This document shows, one piece after another, positions 9,073-15,826 of a stretch of DNA of 64,000 nucleotides. Both the position numbers and the translations under genes were made by a program. This stretch comes from Streptococcus gallinaceus (GTDB lineage: Bacteria > Bacillota > Bacilli > Lactobacillales > Streptococcaceae). Where the stretch lies: NCBI RefSeq assembly GCF_024170225.1, contig NZ_JALJXU010000006.1, positions 1 through 64,000 on the forward strand, read 5' to 3'. The notes beneath the pieces are model-generated. The model made no database searches. It was not told the origin of the DNA and saw only the letters and a program-made list of their open reading frames with translations. Numbering within the stretch: the first letter of the stretch is position 1; every line of letters starts with the position of its first letter.

Positions 9073-9099
9073 AAGCAGAGGTTTTTACCTCTGCTTTTT
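9071..9099. terminator. bidirectional terminator
   Basis: A 12-bp perfect stem AAAAGCAGAGGT/ACCTCTGCTTTT has T and A runs on both sides. It serves the DUF624 gene and the convergent sialidase gene. Confidence 0.9.
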
Positions 9100-9107
9100 A
9101 ATGTGGT

Positions 9108-10535
9108 TTAGGATGAGAAGGTGAGTTTTCGTGCGTAGATAGAGAAGGGATTTTGCTCTTCTGAGCGGTGTTCGTAGAGTAGTATGAATTCGTTGGCGGA
9201 AAGTTGTTGAAGGGAATTGTAGGCAAATTCACCTTCCTGGATAAGGTGGGAATAAAGCCAAGTGAAGTCACCATTTTCTTCGACTTTAGCAATACGAAGG
9301 TGCCCATTGGTACGGCCAGGTCCCTCTGCATTGGCGAGGAGGATGTATTCTTCGTTGTTTTCTTCAAGTTGTATAGCAGATAGTTGGACATAGGCATCGG
9401 TGATGTTGGGATATTCCTGAATGGTAGTTTCCCAGCTTAGACCGCCATCTTTGCTGGTTGCAACTTGAAGGTGGCCATTGAGATTGCGCATGAAGAGTTT
9501 GAGATTTCCATTTTTTAGTTGAACAGCTACGGACTCAGTATTTTGAGCCAGTTCATTGTCCATCGTTTCAGAATGAATGATTTCTTCTGTTGAAAGCCTA
9601 CGATGATCGTTAATAGCTTGCCCTATTTGCCAGGTTTGTCCAGCATCGTCGGAATAGATGATGCGAGAACTTTGGGATCCTGTGAGGTGAGAAACAAAGT
9701 TAGTAGTATAAGCTGGAATGATGAGGCGCCCAGTGTATGATCCGTATTTTAGGACGATACCTGCTCCAGGAGAAACACCTAGGAATTTCATTTGTGGCGT
9801 ACGGAGTTGGGCTGTGATGTCACGGGGACAGGACCAAGTTTGACCGTCATCGTCACTGTGGGATAACCAGATATAACTGGTTTTGGCAACGCGGAAAGGG
9901 GCAGTCTGATTGCTAGTATGGAAGACATTGCCCAAATATTTTCCTTCTTGATAGAGATTTCCTAAGTCTGAGTAGGGAGCCTGGGTGGATTCTATGGTTA
10001 CAAAAAAGTCCGTTGGTTCATTTTCTGGACTAAAGATTTGTCCATTTTCCCTGATAGTATAGGCTTGTTTTTTTTTATTGCAATAGAGGTTGAGATAGTA
10101 CTTTTCTCCGATGCGCGTGTGGGCTGCTTCAAACTGCTCTGCCATACCAAAAATGCCACGTCCTTCAGGATACATATCATACAAGGCAAAAATACGTTGG
10201 CTACTAGGCTCTTGGATGAGGGCGGTATCAATGGTAAAGGCTGCTTTTTCTTCGTCTGTAGCAGGATTTGGATTGTCTGCCAAATCAACCACAGTTGTAA
10301 TAGGATTCCAAGTTATCCCCTTGTCCTGACTTCGTCTGATAACAGTTCGGATATCCCCCCAATCAAAGTGATGCTCCATTCGTTGGTCAGCTGCAGCCAA
10401 TAGGTTTCCAGAGTGTGTTAGGAGAAGAGCGGGAATCCGATAGCTAAATACGCCGTGAGAACTTTTCTGATCTTGTTGACCACCTTCAAAAATTAGTTGA
10501 GGAGGACTGACAGTCAGATTTTCAAAATTTATCAT
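9108..10535 (-). CDS. exo-alpha-sialidase (GH33), no export signal
   Basis: A 475-residue sialidase that releases terminal sialic acid. Visible family marks are the YRIP motif with Arg33, the DQR pair near 50-52, a likely acid/base Asp58 in FDWGDI, and four Asp boxes (SQDKGITW, SDDDGQTW, SDDAGQTW, SKDGGLSW). A late FAYNSL segment probably carries the catalytic tyrosine. There is no signal peptide, lectin domain or LPxTG sorting signal, unlike NanA/NanB, so the enzyme should stay in the cytoplasm. It is transcribed toward the glycan importer, suggesting that sialylated glycans are trimmed after import. Confidence 0.88.
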   Translation of the reverse strand: MINFENLTVSPPQLIFEGGQQDQKSSHGVFSYRIPALLLTHSGNLLAAADQRMEHHFDWGDIRTVIRRSQDKGITWNPITTVVDLADNPNPATDEEKAAFTIDTALIQEPSSQRIFALYDMYPEGRGIFGMAEQFEAAHTRIGEKYYLNLYCNKKKQAYTIRENGQIFSPENEPTDFFVTIESTQAPYSDLGNLYQEGKYLGNVFHTSNQTAPFRVAKTSYIWLSHSDDDGQTWSCPRDITAQLRTPQMKFLGVSPGAGIVLKYGSYTGRLIIPAYTTNFVSHLTGSQSSRIIYSDDAGQTWQIGQAINDHRRLSTEEIIHSETMDNELAQNTESVAVQLKNGNLKLFMRNLNGHLQVATSKDGGLSWETTIQEYPNITDAYVQLSAIQLEENNEEYILLANAEGPGRTNGHLRIAKVEENGDFTWLYSHLIQEGEFAYNSLQQLSANEFILLYEHRSEEQNPFSIYARKLTFSS

Positions 10536-10658
10536 TTGTCTTTCTCTTTTCTATTTTTTTCCACAGTATCACAAAGTTGTGCACGGAACAATGTCCATTT
10601 TCCTATGCCTAAAATCTGTAGAAGAAGGAATAAAGATTGTAGAAGGAGCGAGCCATTC

Positions 10659-10687
10659 TTGACAAAAAGAGATTACAAATGTAAACT
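10659..10687 (+). promoter_or_regulatory. orphan CopY-box promoter
   Basis: TTGACA (10659-10664) and TAAACT (10682-10687) are 17 bases apart. The CopY operator core TACAAATGTA (10674-10683) overlaps the -10. The promoter in front of copY (19063-19091) has the same -35, same spacing, same -10 and same operator. No copper gene follows; the transcript would cover about 100 nt before a hairpin. Confidence 0.75.
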
Positions 10688-10693
10688 TAGAAT

Positions 10694-10790
10694 CAAATAG
10701 GTGATGGCAGAGGGGGAACCAAGGGTACAGCTGTCATGGTGGAGCGCATAGGTGAGAAGAAAACTACTAGTCTGGCTAGTAGTTTTGATA
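10694..10790 (+). ncRNA. possible copper-responsive small RNA
   Basis: This is the predicted transcript from the orphan CopY-box promoter to the hairpin at 10761-10785. It contains a stem ATGGCAG/CTGTCAT (10704-10710 with 10731-10737) whose 20-nt loop is rich in G, then the terminator stem. The only short frame (from GTG 10701) gives about 16 codons and lacks a ribosome site. It may be an RNA gene or a remnant of a lost copper gene. The evidence is structural only. Confidence 0.4.
10761..10786. terminator. terminator between the CopY-box transcript and pflA-like gene
   Basis: A perfect 10-bp stem AAACTACTAG/CTAGTAGTTT with a TCTGG loop and short T runs on both strands. It can end the minus-strand activase gene and the short plus-strand transcript. 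Confidence 0.7.
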
Positions 10791-10798
10791 AAATGATG

Positions 10799-11578
10799 TT
10801 AGAAATAGCAGTTGATTTGATGTTGGAGAAAGATATTTTGATACTCGACAAGGTCCTCAGGGTGATAAGGTTTTGCATCGGACATGGTATAGTTTCGTCC
10901 CAGTAGTTTGTATTTGTTTTCCCCAAATTGATGGAATGGCAAAAGTTGAACGGTAGTGATCGACAGTTGGTTAAATAGCTGAGCAAATGCGGCAGCGTCT
11001 TCCAAGCTATCATTGAAGTCAGGGATAACGGGGATACGTAAAACGATTTGTTTTTGTTGAGCAAAGGCATAGTGAATATTTTTGATGATAAGGCTATTAT
11101 TTACTCCAGTAACCTTACGATGGTTTAGTTGGTTATAATGCTTCAAATCTGTATAAATGAAGTCAACATATTCAATGAGTTCTTTAAATTCTTCAGGCTT
11201 TGCGAATGCCGTTGTTTCAATAGCTGTATGGAGATTGTGTTTTTTTGCTTCTTTCAGAATTGCGATAGCAAAGTCGAATTGAGCAAAAATTTCTCCACCA
11301 GACAGTGTTATACCCCCGCCAGATTCCTCATAGAAATCACGGTCCTTTAGGACCTCTTCCATAATTTCTTCAACTGTACGATATTCTCCGATGGTTTCGA
11401 GAGTATTTGTTACTTGATTGAGCATGCTCTCGGGTTGTCTATTTTGTGACTCGGGGTTGGCACACCAAGGGCAACGTAAAGGACAACCTTTTAAGAAAAC
11501 AGTAGTTCGAATACCAGGACCGTCATGAATGCTGAAGTGTTGAATATTAAAAATAATACCAGATTGTTTTTCGTCCAT
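10799..11578 (-). CDS. glycyl-radical enzyme activase (radical SAM)
   Basis: A 259-residue radical-SAM enzyme that makes the glycyl radical on its partner enzyme using S-adenosylmethionine. The cluster ligands form CPLRCPWC near residues 32-39, and GGITLSGGE is the SAM-binding segment. It lacks the ferredoxin-like insert found in many dehydratase activases and so resembles the PflA form. It is divergent from the deoR-sorC-PTS-glycyl radical enzyme cluster and surely serves the enzyme at 15827. Its upstream region holds TTACGAAA/TTACGAAC direct repeats (11621-11647) that may bind the DeoR-type regulator. Confidence 0.87.
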   Translation of the reverse strand: MDEKQSGIIFNIQHFSIHDGPGIRTTVFLKGCPLRCPWCANPESQNRQPESMLNQVTNTLETIGEYRTVEEIMEEVLKDRDFYEESGGGITLSGGEIFAQFDFAIAILKEAKKHNLHTAIETTAFAKPEEFKELIEYVDFIYTDLKHYNQLNHRKVTGVNNSLIIKNIHYAFAQQKQIVLRIPVIPDFNDSLEDAAAFAQLFNQLSITTVQLLPFHQFGENKYKLLGRNYTMSDAKPYHPEDLVEYQNIFLQHQINCYF

Positions 11579-11603
11579 ACTACATCGTCCTTTTCTCTAT
11601 TTG

Positions 11604-11647
11604 TGATAAGTTTATCATAGTTACGAAAGAAATTCAATTACGAACGT
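11604..11647. promoter_or_regulatory. divergent control region of activase and deoR-type gene
   Basis: The perfect palindrome TGATAAGTTTATCA (11604-11617) contains a TATGAT -10 for the minus-strand activase. Two direct repeats TTACGAAA (11621) and TTACGAAC (11638) follow 17 bases apart. Similar TTTACGAAC and TTTCGAAAG words recur at 13600-13612 and 15780-15788, suggesting sites for the DeoR-family regulator. Assignment is inferred. Confidence 0.45.
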
Positions 11648-11708
11648 AAAAACATTTATCTTCAAAAGAAAGGGAATAATGTGGTAAAATAGATAGAGAG
11701 GTCTTATT

Positions 11709-12449
11709 ATGAAACGATTAGAAAAAATTATTCAGTTAGTTAGTCAGGAAACACGGATTGATGTGAATACATTGTCAGAACTGTTAGAAGTGTCTAAGGT
11801 TACGATTCGCAAGGATTTGGACAAGTTAGAAAGCAAAGGATTATTGCATCGTGAGCATGGCTATGCTGTGTTGAATAGTGGTGATGATTTGAATGTACGT
11901 CTATCTTACAATTATAATTTGAAGAAACAGATTGCTCAAAGAGCTTTAGAGCTTATCCAAGACAATGATACTATTATGATAGAGTCGGGTTCAACCTGTG
12001 CCTTGCTTGCCGAAATGATTTGCCAGCAGCGGCGCAATGTTCGAATAATTACGAACTCTTGCTTTATCGCTAATTATATTCGTAGTTATGATACTTGTAG
12101 TGTATTCTTGCTGGGAGGAGAATATCAAACGAACTCAGAGGTCACTGTTGGTCCACTTTTAAAAGAAATGATTCGTCTGTTTCATGTTGATAAGCTATTT
12201 GTTGGAACGGATGGCTATGATGAGAATAGTGGCTTTATGTGTAAGGATTTGATGCGTTGTGAAGTTGTTAATTGTATGGCCGAGCATGCGGAGGAGTTGA
12301 TTATTTTGACAGATTCGTCTAAGTTTACGAAACATAGTCTTGTCAAACAATTCTCGCTAGATCAGGTCTCATACGTCATCTCTGACGCAGCGATCCCTAA
12401 GGAATTAAAAGCTACATTGGCTGATAAATTGTTGGCAGTATCAGAGTAA
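11709..12449 (+). CDS. DeoR-family transcriptional regulator
   Basis: A 246-residue sugar-phosphate-sensing repressor. The N-terminus holds a DeoR helix-turn-helix (VNTLSELLEVSKVTIRKDL, residues about 19-37). The C-terminal DeoRC sensor shows ESGSTC and the GGEYQ segment near residue 137. It lies between the divergent activase and a SorC-type regulator and probably controls the glycyl-radical/PTS module. The pneumococcal counterpart cluster near SP_0245-0253 has the same order from memory. Confidence 0.87.
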   Translation: MKRLEKIIQLVSQETRIDVNTLSELLEVSKVTIRKDLDKLESKGLLHREHGYAVLNSGDDLNVRLSYNYNLKKQIAQRALELIQDNDTIMIESGSTCALLAEMICQQRRNVRIITNSCFIANYIRSYDTCSVFLLGGEYQTNSEVTVGPLLKEMIRLFHVDKLFVGTDGYDENSGFMCKDLMRCEVVNCMAEHAEELIILTDSSKFTKHSLVKQFSLDQVSYVISDAAIPKELKATLADKLLAVSE

Positions 12450-12462
12450 TTGGGTAAGACTG

Positions 12463-13440
12463 ATGAAGGTGGAGAAGAAAAGATTATTGGCTAGAGTTGC
12501 ATATCTTTACTATGTAGAGGACAAGAGTCAGGCTCAAATCGCCGAAGAGTTGGGAATCTATAGAACGACAATTAGTCGAATGTTGGAGAGAGCAAAGCGA
12601 GAGGGAATTGTTCAAATTTCAATTAAGGAATTTAATCAAGATCTCTTTGCTCTAGAAGAATATCTTAGAAAAAAGTATGGATTAAAACAGGTTGAGTTGA
12701 TAGAAGTATCTCAAGGGGCCACTAAAGATGAAAAGTTAGAGGAAATTGCTAGTGCTGCTGCAGAGATGATAAGGGGGATTGTCCGTTCAGGAGATGTGGT
12801 TGGCTTATCTTGGGGTTCAACCTTGAGTCGGACAATTGATAAGATAGGGTATAAGAGCTTGCAGGGGGTATTAGTCTGTCCATTGGCGGGTGGCCCAAGC
12901 CATATCAATTCTCGCTTTCATGTGAATAGTCTTGTCTATAGACTTTCGCAAGCTTTTCATAGCCAAAATATCTTTATCAATTCTATCGCAGTGCAGGAAA
13001 CGAGTGAATTAGCAGAAGGTGTTCGTTTTTCTAAGTATTTTGAAGAATTGAGAGAAGCTTGGCACAAAATCGATGTGGCGATTGTTGGAATAGGGGGACA
13101 ATTGACCCCCTCAGAAGATAGTCAGTGGAGAGATTTGTTGACGGCTGCAGATTATCAAGTATTACTTGACAATCACGCTGTGGGGGAAATTTGTTGTCGA
13201 TTCTTTGATGAAAACGGCTCTCCTGTCCATAAAGAATTGCAAGAGCGTACGATTGGCATAGAGTTAGGGGGATTGGCGCGTATCCCTAAAACGATTGGGA
13301 TAGCCTACGGAGACCAAAAGGTGGCAGCGATTTTAGCAGCTATTCGGCAAGGTTACATCAATCATTTGGTGACAGATAAAGAGACGGCAATGAAGATGCT
13401 GTGGTTAGATCATGATAAATTTGAGTTTTCTGAGGAATAA
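12463..13440 (+). CDS. SorC/DeoR-type sugar-binding transcriptional regulator
   Basis: A 325-residue SorC-family regulator. A helix-turn-helix at about residues 20-42 (SQAQIAEELGIYRTTISRML) is followed by the sugar-phosphate-binding domain, with SWGSTLSRTI and CPLAGGPS motifs. It is co-transcribed with the deoR-type gene, 13 bases downstream. Two GCAC-N4-GTGC palindromes before the PTS genes and before the glycyl radical enzyme gene are plausible operators. SorC proteins can activate or repress; the effector is unknown. Confidence 0.87.
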   Translation: MKVEKKRLLARVAYLYYVEDKSQAQIAEELGIYRTTISRMLERAKREGIVQISIKEFNQDLFALEEYLRKKYGLKQVELIEVSQGATKDEKLEEIASAAAEMIRGIVRSGDVVGLSWGSTLSRTIDKIGYKSLQGVLVCPLAGGPSHINSRFHVNSLVYRLSQAFHSQNIFINSIAVQETSELAEGVRFSKYFEELREAWHKIDVAIVGIGGQLTPSEDSQWRDLLTAADYQVLLDNHAVGEICCRFFDENGSPVHKELQERTIGIELGGLARIPKTIGIAYGDQKVAAILAAIRQGYINHLVTDKETAMKMLWLDHDKFEFSEE

Positions 13441-13448
13441 ATCAGTGG

Positions 13449-13481
13449 AAAGTCATAGTATGTAGACTATGACTTTTTTTA
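13449..13481 (+). terminator. terminator of the regulator pair
   Basis: A 9-bp stem AGTCATAGT/ACTATGACT followed by T6, between the sorC-type gene and the PTS promoter region. Confidence 0.85.
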
Positions 13482-13507
13482 TATTTTAATGAAAAAATAT
13501 TTAAAAA

Positions 13508-13561
13508 TGCACAAAAGTGCCAAAAAAAAGAATGCGAGGAAAGGTATTGAAAACGCTTGCT
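13508..13561 (+). promoter_or_regulatory. candidate SorC operator and cre site before the PTS operon
   Basis: GCACAAAAGTGC (13509-13520) is a palindrome with a 4-base centre, nearly identical to GCACAAATGTGC at 15701-15712. TTGAAAACGCTTGCT (13547-13561) matches the CcpA consensus WTGNAANCGNWNNCW at every fixed position. The operon is therefore probably carbon-catabolite controlled and substrate-induced. The rest of the gap holds AT-rich promoter-like sequence. Confidence 0.62.
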
Positions 13562-13666
13562 TTGAATGATATATTGAATATGTCAAACGAAATCGATTTG
13601 TTTACGAACAAAACAAAAAGAGTCTATTGAAATCATAGCACCCGAAAATAAAGAGGAGGAATATTG

Positions 13667-13987
13667 ATGGAAATTATTGTAGCAGATCAAATTATTATGG
13701 GACTTATTCTTAATGCTGGTGACGCGAAGCAACATATTTATCAGGCTTTGAATCTAGCAAAAAAAGGGGAATTTGATAAGTGCCAAGCGGAGATTGATTT
13801 AGCAGACAACGCATTGCTAGAAGCACACAATCTACAAACACAATTTTTAGCGCAGGAAGCGAGTGGAAATAAGTCGGAAATTACAGCATTATTTGTGCAT
13901 TCACAGGACCACTTGATGACCTCTATTACAGAGATCAATCTCATCAAAGAAATTATTGACCTACGTCAAGAACTATCTCAAAAATAA
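13667..13987 (+). CDS. PTS lactose/cellobiose-type EIIA
   Basis: A 106-residue helical EIIA that passes phosphate from HPr to EIIB. The phosphorylated His is in the family motif VHSQDHLM near residue 76-80. The start ATG 13667 has a GAGGAGGA site 7 bases upstream; the adjacent TTG 13664 is less likely. It is the first gene of a PTS-glycyl radical enzyme-aldolase operon. Confidence 0.9.
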   Translation: MEIIVADQIIMGLILNAGDAKQHIYQALNLAKKGEFDKCQAEIDLADNALLEAHNLQTQFLAQEASGNKSEITALFVHSQDHLMTSITEINLIKEIIDLRQELSQK

Positions 13988-14005
13988 ATTTAAAGGAGTT
14001 TTATC

Positions 14006-14311
14006 ATGGTGAAAATAGCATTATTTTGTGCAGCAGGTTTTTCTACAGGAATGTTAGTGAATAACATGAAGGTGGCAGCAGGCAAGCGTGGATTGGAAGC
14101 AGAGATTAATGCTTACTCTCAAGGAAAAATTGCCGACTATGCTCCAAATATTGATGTTGCTCTACTTGGCCCACAGGTAGCCTATACTTTGGATAAGTCA
14201 GCAGTTATTTGTAAAGAACATGATGTGCCAATAGCAGTTATTCCGATGGCAGATTATGGTATGTTGGATGGGGAAAAAGTGCTTAATTTGGCGCTTGACT
14301 TGATTGCCTGA
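14006..14311 (+). CDS. PTS lactose/cellobiose-type EIIB
   Basis: A 101-residue cytoplasmic EIIB with the phosphorylated Cys8 in the P-loop CAAGFSTGMLV. It transfers phosphate from the preceding EIIA to the sugar carried by the following EIIC. An AAAGGAG site precedes it. Confidence 0.9.
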   Translation: MVKIALFCAAGFSTGMLVNNMKVAAGKRGLEAEINAYSQGKIADYAPNIDVALLGPQVAYTLDKSAVICKEHDVPIAVIPMADYGMLDGEKVLNLALDLIA

Positions 14312-14329
14312 TAAAAGAAGAGGTGTGAA

Positions 14330-15631
14330 ATGGCAAAATTTGATACTCAAAAAGTGATTACCCCAATTATGAAATTTGTCAATATGCGGGGGATTATTGC
14401 TCTGAAAGATGGGATGCTCGCTATTTTACCACTTACTGTAGTGGGAAGTTTATTTCTTATTTTGGGACAGTTACCCTTTGAGGGATTAAACAAGGCGATT
14501 GCAAATGTATTTGGTGCCGGATGGACGGAACCGTTTATGCAAGTGTATGCAGGAACATTTGCTATCATGGGCTTGATTTCTTGTTTTGCGATTGGGTATG
14601 CTTATGCTAAAAATAGCGGTGTTGAACCATTACCGGCAGGAGTTCTTTCCGTTTCTTCTTTCTTTATTTTATTAAAATCTTCCTACATACCAGCTGAGGG
14701 AGAAGAAATAGCAGATGCGATGGCTAAGGTATGGTTCGGAGGGCAAGGTATTATTGGTGCAATTTTAATAGGTCTAGCAGTCGGCGCCATCTACACTTGG
14801 TTTATTCAACACCATGTTGTTATCAAAATGCCTGATCAAGTTCCACCAGCTATTTCGAAGCAGTTTGAAGCCATGACTCCAGCTTTTGTTGTCTTCCTGT
14901 TGTCTATGCTTGTGTATATCTTTGCTAAAGCAACTACTGGCGGCACCTTTATTGAAATGATTTATGCTATTATTCAGGTGCCATTGCAAGGTTTGACGGG
15001 TTCGCTTTATGGTGCCATCGGTATTGCCTTTTTTATCTCATTTTTATGGTGGTTTGGGGTTCACGGTCAGTCGGTGGTCAATGGGATTGTTACAGCACTT
15101 CTCTTGTCCAACCTAGATGCCAACAAAGCTCTCTTAGCGGCAGACAAACTTTCTCTCGACAATGGTGCGCATATTGTGACCCAACAGTTCTTGGATAGCT
15201 TTTTGATTTTATCAGGTTCAGGTATTACTTTTGGATTGGTTGTTGCGATGATGTTCGCGGCAAAATCAAAACAATATAAAGCGCTTGGGAAAGTGGCAGC
15301 ATTTCCTACCTTATTTAATGTAAATGAACCAATCGTTTTTGGTTTCCCAATCGTGATGAATCCAGTTATGTTTGTTCCGTTTATTTTAGTGCCAATCTTA
15401 GCAGCTCTGATTGTTTACGGCTCGATCGCAATTGGCTTCATGCAACCATTCTCAGGAGTAACTCTTCCGTGGAGTACACCAGCCATTATTTCAGGATTTA
15501 TGGTGGGTGGTTGGCAAGGTGTGGTAGTGCAGCTGATTGTCTTGGCTGTTTCCACAGTGGTTTATTTCCCATTCTTTAAAATCCAGGACAATATTGCCTA
15601 TCAAAATGAATGTGCGTCTGAAAAAGCATAA
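14330..15631 (+). CDS. PTS lactose/cellobiose-type EIIC permease
   Basis: A 433-residue membrane permease of the CelB family with about ten hydrophobic helices. The motif FNVNEPIVFGFPIVMNP near residues 326-342 is the conserved sugar-site loop of the family. The substrate cannot be told from the sequence. The downstream aldolase and glycyl radical enzyme point to a sugar or polyol whose breakdown yields three-carbon units. Confidence 0.9.
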   Translation: MAKFDTQKVITPIMKFVNMRGIIALKDGMLAILPLTVVGSLFLILGQLPFEGLNKAIANVFGAGWTEPFMQVYAGTFAIMGLISCFAIGYAYAKNSGVEPLPAGVLSVSSFFILLKSSYIPAEGEEIADAMAKVWFGGQGIIGAILIGLAVGAIYTWFIQHHVVIKMPDQVPPAISKQFEAMTPAFVVFLLSMLVYIFAKATTGGTFIEMIYAIIQVPLQGLTGSLYGAIGIAFFISFLWWFGVHGQSVVNGIVTALLLSNLDANKALLAADKLSLDNGAHIVTQQFLDSFLILSGSGITFGLVVAMMFAAKSKQYKALGKVAAFPTLFNVNEPIVFGFPIVMNPVMFVPFILVPILAALIVYGSIAIGFMQPFSGVTLPWSTPAIISGFMVGGWQGVVVQLIVLAVSTVVYFPFFKIQDNIAYQNECASEKA

Positions 15632-15634
15632 TGT

Positions 15635-15664
15635 AAAAAGCTGAGGCTATCTCCCTAGCTTTTT
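15635..15664 (+). terminator. weak terminator after EIIC
   Basis: AAAAAGCT pairs with AGCTTTTT across a loop with some inner pairing. It could limit readthrough from the PTS genes into the glycyl radical enzyme gene, which appears to have its own control region. Confidence 0.55.
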
Positions 15665-15700
15665 AATAAATTGATTTGCAGGAGTAAGAAATAAAAAATT

Positions 15701-15813
15701 GCACAAATGTGCGTCTGGAAACCAGTTTACCTAAACTTGTATTTTTACTTGAATTATAGCATTACAAGCGATATGATAATTTCGAAAGTAAACAAAAAAA
15801 TTACAAACGAAAC
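15701..15813 (+). promoter_or_regulatory. control region of the glycyl radical enzyme gene
   Basis: GCACAAATGTGC (15701-15712) repeats the palindrome found before the PTS genes and is a candidate SorC-type operator. Downstream, TTTCGAAAG and ACAAACGAAAC words (15780-15813) resemble the possible DeoR-type sites. Spacing suggests two regulators acting on one promoter, but binding is not shown. Confidence 0.5.
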
Positions 15814-15826
15814 AAAGGAGCCGCTT

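Noticed and set aside
9108..10535. Surface virulence sialidase of the NanA type
   Set aside because: No signal peptide, lectin domain or LPxTG sorting signal is present; a cytoplasmic enzyme fits better.
10497..10700. Possible plus-strand gene overlapping the sialidase start
   Set aside because: The 67-codon frame has no ribosome site, overlaps the sialidase start and runs through the CopY-box promoter.
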